DNA from: Methylocystis rosea
GTDB lineage: Bacteria > Pseudomonadota > Alphaproteobacteria > Rhizobiales > Beijerinckiaceae
Direction: 5' to 3'
DNA length: 64,000 bases
NCBI RefSeq assembly: GCF_003855495.1
Contig: NZ_CP034086.1
Coordinates: 620,001-684,000 of the forward strand
Numbering within the stretch: position 1 is the stretch's first letter; every line of letters starts with the position of its first letter. A model generated the notes under the pieces. It ran no database searches, was not told the origin of the DNA, and saw only the letters and a program-made list of their open reading frames with translations. This document shows positions 52,831 to 59,984 of this stretch, piece after piece. Both the position numbers and the translations under genes were made by a program.

Positions 52831-53163
52831 TCAGGCGCCGGTCAACAGGCGATGAAGCCGCGCGGTCTCGGCGCGGTGGGCGACGAGCAGGCTGATATGC
52901 CGGTTGAGATCATAGCTCCAATGGCCGCGCCGGGCGCGTTCGCCGCGCATCGCGCGCTCGATTTCCTTGAGCGCGGCGCGCGCCGCATCGGGCGATTCAC
53001 TGGCGATCGTCTCAGCCGACAGGCGATGGAAACGCGACAGCGCGCTCGTGCGGTCATAGGCGTCGAGCCCCGCGGCGAGGGCGGCTTGGAGCGCCGCGCC
53101 AGCTGCTATGGCGAAGCGGGCGGGGCGGTCGTCTTGCGGGGCGTGAATTGGCCTGTGCGTCAT
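52831..53163 (-). CDS. Small cytosolic helical protein of unknown function
   Basis: A 110-residue, mostly alpha-helical protein without signal or membrane segment. It has an Ala-rich N-terminal half (FAIAAGAALQAALAAGLDAYDR) and Arg/His-rich C-terminal half (ARRGHWSYDLNRHISLLVAHRAETARLH). A ribosome site (GGAGGATG-like, minus strand) lies just upstream of ATG 53163. The function is unknown. It is divergent from the DnaA-domain-like gene with a 118-bp space that holds the dyad GGATAA/TTATCC (53210-53226). Confidence 0.6.
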   Translation of the reverse strand: MTHRPIHAPQDDRPARFAIAAGAALQAALAAGLDAYDRTSALSRFHRLSAETIASESPDAARAALKEIERAMRGERARRGHWSYDLNRHISLLVAHRAETARLHRLLTGA

Positions 53164-53209
53164 GGATCATCCTCCGTGACGCTCAGAATGCTTTCCCTCA
53201 AACGGATGA

Positions 53210-53226
53210 GGATAAGCTTTTTATCC
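53210..53226. promoter_or_regulatory. Dyad in the divergent space upstream of the DnaA-HTH-like gene
   Basis: GGATAA (53210-53215) and TTATCC (53221-53226) are separated by five bases, and TATCCTTGAATAGGATTA follows as a further short dyad. The stretch is AT-rich for this genome and may be an operator or promoter core for one or both flanking genes. Confidence 0.35.
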
Positions 53227-53281
53227 TTGAATAGGATTATTTTCCAGCTTACGCTTGTTCGTCACCTGGCTGGAGACCTCG

Positions 53282-53626
53282 ATGTTTCTCGATCCGACGC
53301 TTATTCCGGGACTTAGCGCCGCCGCGGCCGCCGCCGCAAAGGGCGCGCCCTTCACTGACCTCTTTTCGCCTCGCCGCTCTCGCGCCTCGGTCGCGCGGGC
53401 GCGTCAGCTCGCCGTCTATCTCCACCATGTCGCGCTCGGCGCCAGCGTTTCGGCTTGCGCCAAAGCTTTCGCGCGCGACCGCGCCACTGTCCGTCACGCC
53501 TGCGCGACGATCGAAGATCTGCGCGACGATCCGCTGTTCGACGCCGGCGCCCGCCGGCTCGAAACCGCGCTGGCCGCGCAGCGCGACATGATTTGCGCCC
53601 TCCTTTCCCAAGGGAGCGCGCAATGA
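53282..53626 (+). CDS. Small protein with a DnaA domain IV-like helix-turn-helix
   Basis: A 114-residue protein. Residues about 35-80 (ARQLAVYLHHVALGASVSACAKAFARDRATVRHACATIEDL) match the DnaA C-terminal DNA-binding fold: RQLAVYL, then a helix-turn-helix with the FxRDxxTVxHA signature that in DnaA contacts the DnaA box. No AAA+ domain is present. ATG 53282 has GGAGACCTCG upstream; ATG 53255 would add nine residues. Its stop overlaps the start of the DUF6456 gene (ATGA), so both are made together, perhaps as a regulator of replication or transcription. Confidence 0.75.
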   Translation: MFLDPTLIPGLSAAAAAAAKGAPFTDLFSPRRSRASVARARQLAVYLHHVALGASVSACAKAFARDRATVRHACATIEDLRDDPLFDAGARRLETALAAQRDMICALLSQGSAQ

Positions 53627-54480
53627 AGAAAGGCGCGGGAACCCCCTCCAGGGACGAAACCGGCCGCGTCATGCGTCGGCTGCTGCAGGCGCTTGCCGAG
53701 CCGGGGGCGCGCGGCGCGCTCAGCGCGCTCGAGCCCTCGACGCTCGTCGTGCTCGCCGCGCGTAAAGGCGTCACCGTGGCGCGCGCGCGATTTGCGGCGG
53801 CTGCCGGCGACGCCGCGCTCGCCGAAGGGCTCGTGCGATGGGAGCAGGAAGGCGGCGAGCGTCGGCTGGCGCTCACCGACGCCGGCCGCGCGCATCTGCG
53901 CCGATTGTCCGCGCCCGACGTCGATCAGGCGGAGCCGTTTCGCGCCCAGCACGCATCCTATGCGCTGCGCCAGCTCGAAAAGGCCGCGCGTCCGACGCTC
54001 GTCAATGACGCGGAAAGCCCGCTCGCCTGGCTCGCGCGGCGAAAGGACCGCGAGGGACGAACCTTTCTCGACGCCGCGCAGCTCGAAGCCGGCGAGCGTT
54101 TCCGCCGCGACATCGAGCAGGCGCAGCTCCTGCAGCGCGTGACCGCGAATTGGGAGGCGTCGATCAACGCCGCCCGCCGCGGCGCCGACGCGGGCGCCGT
54201 CTCCGAGGTCGCGATCGACGCGCGCCGACGGCTAGCGCGCGCCTTCGATGCGGTGGGGCCGGAACTGGCGGGCCTGTTGACCGACGTCTGCGGCTATCTC
54301 AAGGGCATGGAGATCGTCGAAAGCGAACGCGGCTGGCCGCCCCGCTCGGCGAAAGTCGTGCTGAGAATCGCGCTTGATCGATTGGCGCGCCATTACGGGC
54401 TGGCGGTCGAAGCGCGCGGCCGCGACCGCGCCGAGTCGCTGCTGCATTGGGACGCGGAGGACTATCGGCCGAGGGTGTGA
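53623..54480 (+). CDS. DUF6456 domain protein
   Basis: A 285-residue protein coupled to the DnaA-HTH-like gene by a 4-base overlap. The N-terminal part (about 30-100) has a winged-helix look (LVVLAARKGVTVARARFAAAAGDAALAEGLVRWEQEGGERRLALTDAGRAHLRRL). The central and C-terminal part (SPLAWLARRKDREGRTFLDAAQLEAGERFRRDIEQAQL, then LTDVCGYLKGMEIVESERGWPPRSAKVVLRIALDRLARHYGL) fits the DUF6456 pattern. The two parts together suggest a DNA-binding regulator; the target is unknown. Confidence 0.75.
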   Translation: MKKGAGTPSRDETGRVMRRLLQALAEPGARGALSALEPSTLVVLAARKGVTVARARFAAAAGDAALAEGLVRWEQEGGERRLALTDAGRAHLRRLSAPDVDQAEPFRAQHASYALRQLEKAARPTLVNDAESPLAWLARRKDREGRTFLDAAQLEAGERFRRDIEQAQLLQRVTANWEASINAARRGADAGAVSEVAIDARRRLARAFDAVGPELAGLLTDVCGYLKGMEIVESERGWPPRSAKVVLRIALDRLARHYGLAVEARGRDRAESLLHWDAEDYRPRV

Positions 54481-54498
54481 GAACAGCCCCCTCCCTGT

Positions 54499-54611
54499 CC
54501 CTCCCCCGCTTCGCGGGAGAGGGGACGCTAACGGGCAGCGCAGCGCTGCATGAATTACAGGAGAGCAGAGAGCAAACGCCGAGTCTGACTCCTCCCGCGA
54601 AGCGGGGGAGG
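54499..54611. repeat. Palindromic repeat region upstream of the GmrSD-like gene
   Basis: CCCTCCCCCGC/GCGGGAGAGGGG (54499-54524) and CCTCCCGCG/CGGGGGAGG (54591-54611) are short GC palindromes of the same family as those at 32801-32972. They separate the DUF6456 gene from the restriction-type gene and mark the left edge of the inserted, less GC-rich segment. Confidence 0.7.
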
Positions 54612-54649
54612 GTTGGGGTGGGGGCCTACTCGCCTCATGCACCTCTTTC

Positions 54650-54678
54650 TTGATGATAGCTAGAGCCCAACTATGGTA
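54650..54678 (+). promoter_or_regulatory. Candidate promoter of the GmrSD-like gene
   Basis: TTGATG (54650-54655) is followed after 16 bases by TATGGT (54672-54677), a moderate sigma70 match, 39 bases before ATG 54717. The GAGG ribosome-site-like string lies just upstream of the start codon. The score is modest. Confidence 0.35.
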
Positions 54679-54716
54679 GATAGAGTCCGGTAGAAAGATT
54701 AATTTGCCGAGGTTGC

Positions 54717-56612
54717 ATGCTCGCCGACACAATCTCCGTCCAGAAGCTTTTTCAAGATCGCAGGCAATATCGCGTTCCCTTTTTTCAGCGTCCGTATGTT
54801 TGGAACAAAGAGGATCAATGGGAGCGCTTGTGGGCCGACATTTCCGAAAAGGCAGATATGCGCCACGACGGCGATCAGCCGACACCTCATTTTTTGGGCG
54901 CTGCTGTTCTAGAGCCTCAGAAGCGCGAAGGCCTAATAGGCGTCGACACGTTCCACATCATTGACGGCCAGCAACGGCTCACCACTCTTCAATACTTCCT
55001 AGCCGCTCTTGCGATTGTTCTTCGCAATGAGGAACAAGCTACGCTTCTTTCGGTGGTCGACGGTTGCTTAAAAAACGGGAACCTTGACACGATGGAGCAG
55101 CCGGACATCGAAATTTTCAAGGTTTGGCCAACGTTTCGTGATCGCGCACACTTTCAACTCGCGATGAGTGCTCTTAGCTTCGACGAGTTAAGAGAACGGT
55201 TCCCCCGCAGCTTTACACAAAGCGGCGGACTAAAAAAAGTCGGCGTCGACCATCCACCTGCGCTCGAGGCAATTTGGTATTTTGCCGAACAAATTAGCCA
55301 GTGGACCTCCAAAGAACCTGACACGCAAAAAGCAGCACGGTTGAGGGCGATATCCGAGGCCGTTTTCCGTGATCTGCAATTAGTGTCTATTGCTCTCGGA
55401 GAGCAAGACGATGCTCAAATTATCTTTGAAACATTGAATGGGCATGGCGCTCAACTGCATGCAACTGACTTAATCCGAAATTTCATCTTCATGCGCGCGG
55501 ATCGGGAAAATGCTCCGGCTGCGCAACTGTTCGAAACGCTGTGGAGCCAATTTGAAGGCGATTTTTGGACTGACGAGCAACGCCGCGGGCGCCTCAGAAA
55601 GCCGCGGATGGAATGGTTTATCCAAACAGCTCTTCAGTCCGTTCTAGGCGAAGAAGTAGAGGTCGGCAGGCTGTATGCCAGCTACCGTCGTTTCGCGATG
55701 GGCAAAGGACAATCGATAAAAGCCGCTGTGCAATTGAAGGTTTTAGACGGTCACGCCAACAATTATCGCCAATTAGTGTCGGGCATTGGAGAAGACGCTA
55801 TCGCCAGATTTGGCAGGCGAATGGCCGTGTGGGATGCTTCAACTACACACGCCCTTGCATTGCGCATAGCAGCTTCGGGCTTATCGGACGAGGCGCAAAA
55901 AGAACTATACGATGATTTAACATCATATTTTGTGCGCCGTGCTGTCTGCGATTTGCCCACCAAAAATTACAATAAGATATTTTTGAATCAGCTCAAAAAG
56001 GTATCAGCTAGCGAGCTGACACCGGACTCCTTGCATGCCTCTCTTGCGGGCCTTGAAGGTGATACATCACGCTGGCCGAGAGACGAGGAATTCAAAAAGG
56101 CTTGGCTCACAAAAAAAGTCTACCCGGGCAACCTTGATGCACCGCGTATTAAGGCTGTGCTGTCTGAAATCGAGGCTGCTATGAGACCGGAGCGCTCGGA
56201 AGAGCCGCTCCCGAGTGGCTTAGAAAATCTCGATATCGATCACATCTTGCCGACGAGTTGGTTTCAATACTGGCCACTGTCAGACGGGACCAAAGTGGAA
56301 TCGTCCGAGGCGAGCGGAATTGGGCTCTCGTTTATGATTGATGAGCCGCTAACGGAAAAGCAGCTCGCGATCCATCGGCGCGAAGAGGCAAAAGCGACAA
56401 TGGGCAATCTCACTCTCTTGCATTATGGCGTTAACCGCAGCCTGCAAAACTGCGAGTTTGTTGTCAAAAGTGACGCGCTATTTCAAGTCTCCAACCTGCA
56501 TCTGAATCGCTCGATCGTGCTTCTGAAAGAGTGGGACGAAGCGCACATCAACGAACGAGGGCAGGCTCTTTTTAATCATGCCGTCAGCTTATGGCGAGGG
56601 CCGCGTGTCTAA
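54717..56612 (+). CDS. GmrSD-type restriction protein (DUF262 + DUF1524), candidate type IV/phage defence
   Basis: A 631-residue single-chain fusion. The N-terminal DUF262 (GmrS) part begins SVQKLFQDRRQYRVPFFQRPYVWN and has the nucleotide-binding FHIIDGQQRLTT (D83-R87), with FETLNGHGAQLHATDLIRNFIF later. The C-terminal DUF1524 (GmrD) nuclease has LDIDHILPTSW (H509) and MGNLTLLHYGVNRSLQN (N564), the His-Me/HNH-type catalytic signature. Family members cut phage DNA carrying modified (for example glucosylated) cytosines. Codon use is clearly less GC-rich than that of flanking genes, which suggests horizontal transfer. It stands alone without other defence genes. Confidence 0.9.
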   Translation: MLADTISVQKLFQDRRQYRVPFFQRPYVWNKEDQWERLWADISEKADMRHDGDQPTPHFLGAAVLEPQKREGLIGVDTFHIIDGQQRLTTLQYFLAALAIVLRNEEQATLLSVVDGCLKNGNLDTMEQPDIEIFKVWPTFRDRAHFQLAMSALSFDELRERFPRSFTQSGGLKKVGVDHPPALEAIWYFAEQISQWTSKEPDTQKAARLRAISEAVFRDLQLVSIALGEQDDAQIIFETLNGHGAQLHATDLIRNFIFMRADRENAPAAQLFETLWSQFEGDFWTDEQRRGRLRKPRMEWFIQTALQSVLGEEVEVGRLYASYRRFAMGKGQSIKAAVQLKVLDGHANNYRQLVSGIGEDAIARFGRRMAVWDASTTHALALRIAASGLSDEAQKELYDDLTSYFVRRAVCDLPTKNYNKIFLNQLKKVSASELTPDSLHASLAGLEGDTSRWPRDEEFKKAWLTKKVYPGNLDAPRIKAVLSEIEAAMRPERSEEPLPSGLENLDIDHILPTSWFQYWPLSDGTKVESSEASGIGLSFMIDEPLTEKQLAIHRREEAKATMGNLTLLHYGVNRSLQNCEFVVKSDALFQVSNLHLNRSIVLLKEWDEAHINERGQALFNHAVSLWRGPRV

Positions 56613-56621
56613 CGCTATAGC

Positions 56622-57059
56622 TCAAGGGAAGGGTGGTGACGCCGCCATCGCCTCTTTGGCTTCCCTCTTGATGCGCTCGACCATCGACCGCAGGCCGTTG
56701 GCGCGCTGCGGCGTCAGATGTTCGGCGAGGCCGAGCTCCTTAAAGAGCGGCGCCGCGTCGGTTTCGACGATTTCCTGCGCCGGCCGCCCCGAATAGAGCG
56801 CCAGCACGAGCGCGACGAGGCCCCGCACGATATGCGCGTCGCTGTCGCCGCGAAAGGCGAGCGCGGTGCGTCCGTCGGCGTCGCGCGTCGGCGTCGTTTC
56901 GAGCCACACCTGGCTGGCGCAGCCGCGCACCTTGTTCGCGTCCGTATAGGCCTCTTTCGGCAGCGGCTCGAGCGTGCGCCCAAGCTCGATGAGATAGCGG
57001 TAGCGGTCCTCCCACTCATCGAGCAGCTCGAAATTGCCAATGATCTCGTCGATCTGCAT
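56622..57059 (-). CDS. sufE: Cysteine desulfuration protein SufE
   Basis: A 145-residue sulfur-transfer protein that takes sulfane sulfur from SufS for Fe-S cluster assembly. The acceptor cysteine is C47 in VRGCASQVWL. The N-terminus IDEIIGNFELLDEWEDRYRYLIELGR and the C-terminal ANGLRSMVERIKREA are characteristic. ATG 57059 was chosen; GGAGCAA is upstream, and an earlier ATG (57089) adds ten non-conserved residues. It is convergent with the GmrSD-like gene and lies 9 bp from it. Confidence 0.95.
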   Translation of the reverse strand: MQIDEIIGNFELLDEWEDRYRYLIELGRTLEPLPKEAYTDANKVRGCASQVWLETTPTRDADGRTALAFRGDSDAHIVRGLVALVLALYSGRPAQEIVETDAAPLFKELGLAEHLTPQRANGLRSMVERIKREAKEAMAASPPFP

Positions 57060-57195
57060 TTGCTCCGCATCCTTCCGGCGAAGGCGCATTCTACCTCATT
57101 TCGGCGCTCAGCCGCGCCCTTTCCTTGGCGAGGGCCACGCCTTACATTCCGCGCGATGATCGCTGGCGCGCCGCGCCGCTCTCACGGAGATTTAT

Positions 57196-57792
57196 ATGAG
57201 CGACTTTTCCCGTTGGCGCGCCGCCGCCGCCGCGATTTTTCTGAGCCTGGGTCTTGCCGGCTGCGGCTACAATACGATTCCGACGCTCGAAGAAACCGCC
57301 AAGGCGAAATGGTCGGACGTGCAGTCGCAATATCAGCGCCGCGCCGATCTCATCCCCAATCTCGTCGAGACCGTGAAGGGCTACGCCAGGCAGGAGAAGG
57401 ACGTGCTCACCTCCGTCGTGGAGGCTCGCGCCAAGGCGACGTCGGTCAAGATCGACGCGGGTTCGCTGACCGACCCTGAAAAAATGAAGCAGTTCCAAGA
57501 GGCGCAAAATCAGCTGACGGGCGCGCTCGGCCGGCTGATCGCGGTGAGCGAAGCCTATCCGGACTTAAAATCGAACCAGAACTTCCTCGCCCTGCAGTCG
57601 CAGCTCGAAGGCACCGAGAACCGCATCACTGTCGCGCGGCGCGACTACATCGACGCGGTGCGGGAATTCAACACGTCGCTGCGCACCTTTCCGACGCTCC
57701 TCTGGGCGAAGACGTTCTTCGCCGGCACGAAGCCGATGGCGGAATTCTCCGCCGCAGGCGCCGCGCAATCGCCGCCGGAAGTGAAGTTCTAA
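57196..57792 (+). CDS. LemA family lipoprotein
   Basis: A 198-residue LemA-family protein. A signal peptide ends in the lipobox LGLAGC (Cys near 23), so it is probably lipid-anchored. The family signature follows: WSDVQSQYQRRADLIPNLVETVKGYARQEKDVLTSVVEARA, then LGRLIAVSEAYPDLKSNQNFLALQSQLEGTENRI. Roles in envelope maintenance are proposed for the family. Usual partners (TPM-domain or HtpX) are absent; instead cysE begins at the very next base. Confidence 0.93.
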   Translation: MSDFSRWRAAAAAIFLSLGLAGCGYNTIPTLEETAKAKWSDVQSQYQRRADLIPNLVETVKGYARQEKDVLTSVVEARAKATSVKIDAGSLTDPEKMKQFQEAQNQLTGALGRLIAVSEAYPDLKSNQNFLALQSQLEGTENRITVARRDYIDAVREFNTSLRTFPTLLWAKTFFAGTKPMAEFSAAGAAQSPPEVKF

Positions 57793-58635
57793 ATGATGAG
57801 CGCCGACGCGCCGACAGAAGAGCTGATCGCGCGGGAGGCGATGTGGGCGCATATGCGCGGCGAAGCCGAGGAGGCGCTGCGTCTCGACCCGTCGCTGACG
57901 CCGCTGATGCTCGGCGCGATCCTCAATCGCGCGTCGCTCGAAGAGGCGGTGGTCCATCGCATCGCCGCGAGACTCGGCGCGTCAGCCGTGGACGCCGAGA
58001 CGATCGCCGACGCCTTCCTGCAGGCGGTGCGCGACGACGCGGCGATCGCTATGGCCTTCCGCGCCGATCTCGCCGCCTATGTCGAGCGCGATCCGGCCTG
58101 CGGGCGGATGATCGAACCGCTGCTCTATTTCAAGGGCTTTCACGCCATCCAGTCGGCGCGGCTGGCGCATGCGCTGTGGCGCGCGCGGCGCCACGACTTC
58201 GCTTTCTATATCCAGAGCCGCGCCTCTGATGCGCTGGCGGCGGACATTCATCCGGCCGCGCGTTTCGGCCATGGGCTGTTCCTCGATCACGGAACCGGTT
58301 TCGTCGTCGGCGAGACGGCGGTCGTCGACGATGACGTTTCGATCCTTCACGGCGTGACGCTGGGCGGCACGGGCAAGGTCGCGGGCGACCGTCATCCGAA
58401 GGTCAGGCGCGGCGTGATGATCGGCGCGGGCGCCAAAATTCTCGGCAATATCGAGATCGGCGCCTGTTCGCGGATCGCGGCGGGCTCGGTGGTGCTGCAG
58501 TCGGTTCCGCCGAATTCCATCGTCGCCGGCGTTCCGGCGAAGGTGGTCGGGACCGAATCGCGTATGGAGCCGGCGCGCGACATGGACCAGATCCTACGCG
58601 GCCTCGCCTATGATTCTTTCGATTACGTCATCTGA
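57793..58635 (+). CDS. cysE: Serine O-acetyltransferase
   Basis: A 280-residue hexapeptide-repeat enzyme making O-acetylserine, the precursor of cysteine. The N-terminal helical part (EELIAREAMWAHMRGEAEEAL) is followed by the left-handed beta helix with IHPAARFGHGLFLDHGTGFVVGETAVVDDDVSILHGVTLGGTG, which carries the catalytic His and Asp. It begins directly after the lemA stop with ATGATG, so it is probably co-transcribed. The C-terminal Ile is present (YDSFDYVI), as required for cysteine synthase complex formation. Confidence 0.96.
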   Translation: MMSADAPTEELIAREAMWAHMRGEAEEALRLDPSLTPLMLGAILNRASLEEAVVHRIAARLGASAVDAETIADAFLQAVRDDAAIAMAFRADLAAYVERDPACGRMIEPLLYFKGFHAIQSARLAHALWRARRHDFAFYIQSRASDALAADIHPAARFGHGLFLDHGTGFVVGETAVVDDDVSILHGVTLGGTGKVAGDRHPKVRRGVMIGAGAKILGNIEIGACSRIAAGSVVLQSVPPNSIVAGVPAKVVGTESRMEPARDMDQILRGLAYDSFDYVI

Positions 58636-59006
58636 CCCGCGCCGCCGCGGCCTCTGAGGGCCGGGCCAGGGAATCCGATGAAGGATTGTTTGCCTCACCC
58701 TCATCCTGAGGAGCCGCCGCAAGTCGGGTTTTACCCGACTTGCGGATTTGATCTCGGGCAGGCCCGAGATCGAAGGCGGCGTCTCGAAGGACGAGGGTGA
58801 GAAAATACGCGAGAACGGGCTTCCTCGCCCTTCGAGACGCGTGCTGCGCACGCTCCTCAGGATGAGGAAGCCCTTCGCCCGATCGCCCTGCCGCCTGGGC
58901 GATTGAGGGTTGCGCAGGGCCACGGTTCTCCTGCTATGTGTCGCCGGGCGGCGGCGCCGTTCCCAAGGGCCGGCGCAGGGCGGCGGCTGCCGGAGCAGGG
59001 GGATCG
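58636..59006. other. Intergenic region between cysE and gshB
   Basis: This 371-bp space is mostly a large nested inverted repeat (58700-58866). The last 70 bases before gshB carry an open frame from 58938, which is a non-conserved extension of gshB. No promoter with clear hexamers was found. Confidence 0.5.
58700..58866. repeat. Large nested inverted repeat (CTCATCCTGAGGAGC family)
   Basis: The outer arms CTCATCCTGAGGAGC (58700-58714) and GCTCCTCAGGATGAG (58852-58866) match exactly. Inside are the stem CCGCAAGTCGGGT/ACCCGACTTGCGG, the dyad GATCTCGGGC/GCCCGAGATC, and GGCGTCTCGAAGG against CCTTCGAGACGC. This is a well-known alphaproteobacterial repeat type, here in the cysE-gshB space. Confidence 0.8.
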
Positions 59007-59984
59007 ATGCTCGAGATCGCGGTCCAGATGGACCCTTTGGAACGCATTAATTTTGCTGGAGATTCGACCTTTGGGCTGATGCTGGAGGCGAAGCGCAGGG
59101 GCCATCGCCTGTGGTTCTACACGCCGGATCAACTGTCGCTCGAAGGCGACAGGCTGACGGCTCGGGCGCGCCGCATCGACGTTTTCGACGATCCTTCCCG
59201 CTATTACACGCTGGGCGAGGCCACCGACCTTGAACTCGGCGCCATGGACGTGGTGCTGCTGCGTCAGGACCCGCCCTTCGATCTCGCCTATATTACCTCC
59301 ACGCATTTTCTGGAGCGGCTTGCGCCGAGGACGCTCGTCGTCAACGACCCCGCGCATGTGCGCAACGCGCCGGAAAAAATCTTCGTGATGGAGTTCGCCG
59401 ATCTGATGCCGCCGACGCTGATCACGCGCGACCGCGCGGCGATGGAGCGCTTTCGCGCCAAGCATGGCGAGATCGTCATGAAGCCGCTCTACGGCCATGG
59501 CGGCGCGGCGGTGTTCAAGGTCGCGCCGCGCGATCCGAATTTCGGTTCGCTCTTTGACATGTTCGCGACGACTTTCCGCGAGCCATGGGTCGTGCAGCGG
59601 TTCCTGCCGGAGATCGTCAAGGGCGACAAGCGCATCCTTCTCATTGACGGCGAGGCGCTGGGCGCGATCAACCGCATTCCGGCCGATGACGACATCCGCT
59701 CGAACCTGGTGCGCGGCGGGGCGCCGGCGGCGTCCGAACTCAACGCGCGCGAAAGAGACATTTGCGCGAGGCTCGGGCCGGAGCTGAAACGGCGCGGACT
59801 GGTCTTCGTCGGCATCGACGTGATCGATGGCTGGCTCACCGAGATCAACGTGACCTCGCCGACGGGGCTGCGCGCGCTAAAACGCATCGGCGGACCGGAT
59901 CTTGCGCCGCCGCTCTTCGACGCCATCGAGGCGCGTCTAGGCGCCCTGCGCGCATCGGGCGGATCGCCGGAATTGACTCTATGA
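59007..59984 (+). CDS. gshB: Glutathione synthetase
   Basis: A 325-residue ATP-grasp ligase that adds glycine to gamma-glutamylcysteine. It starts with the typical [26 protein letters not shown]. The ATP-grasp core carries [45 protein letters not shown] and, at the end, [15 protein letters not shown], which holds the metal-binding residues. ATG 59007 has GGGGGATCG upstream; an earlier start (58938) is not conserved. Its TGA overlaps the ATG of glnD. Confidence 0.96.
   Translation: MLEIAVQMDPLERINFAGDSTFGLMLEAKRRGHRLWFYTPDQLSLEGDRLTARARRIDVFDDPSRYYTLGEATDLELGAMDVVLLRQDPPFDLAYITSTHFLERLAPRTLVVNDPAHVRNAPEKIFVMEFADLMPPTLITRDRAAMERFRAKHGEIVMKPLYGHGGAAVFKVAPRDPNFGSLFDMFATTFREPWVVQRFLPEIVKGDKRILLIDGEALGAINRIPADDDIRSNLVRGGAPAASELNARERDICARLGPELKRRGLVFVGIDVIDGWLTEINVTSPTGLRALKRIGGPDLAPPLFDAIEARLGALRASGGSPELTL

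Noticed and set aside
59762..59980. Upstream extension of glnD by 73 codons
   Set aside because: It overlaps gshB in another frame, and ATG 59981 in an ATGA overlap gives the normal GlnD N-terminus.
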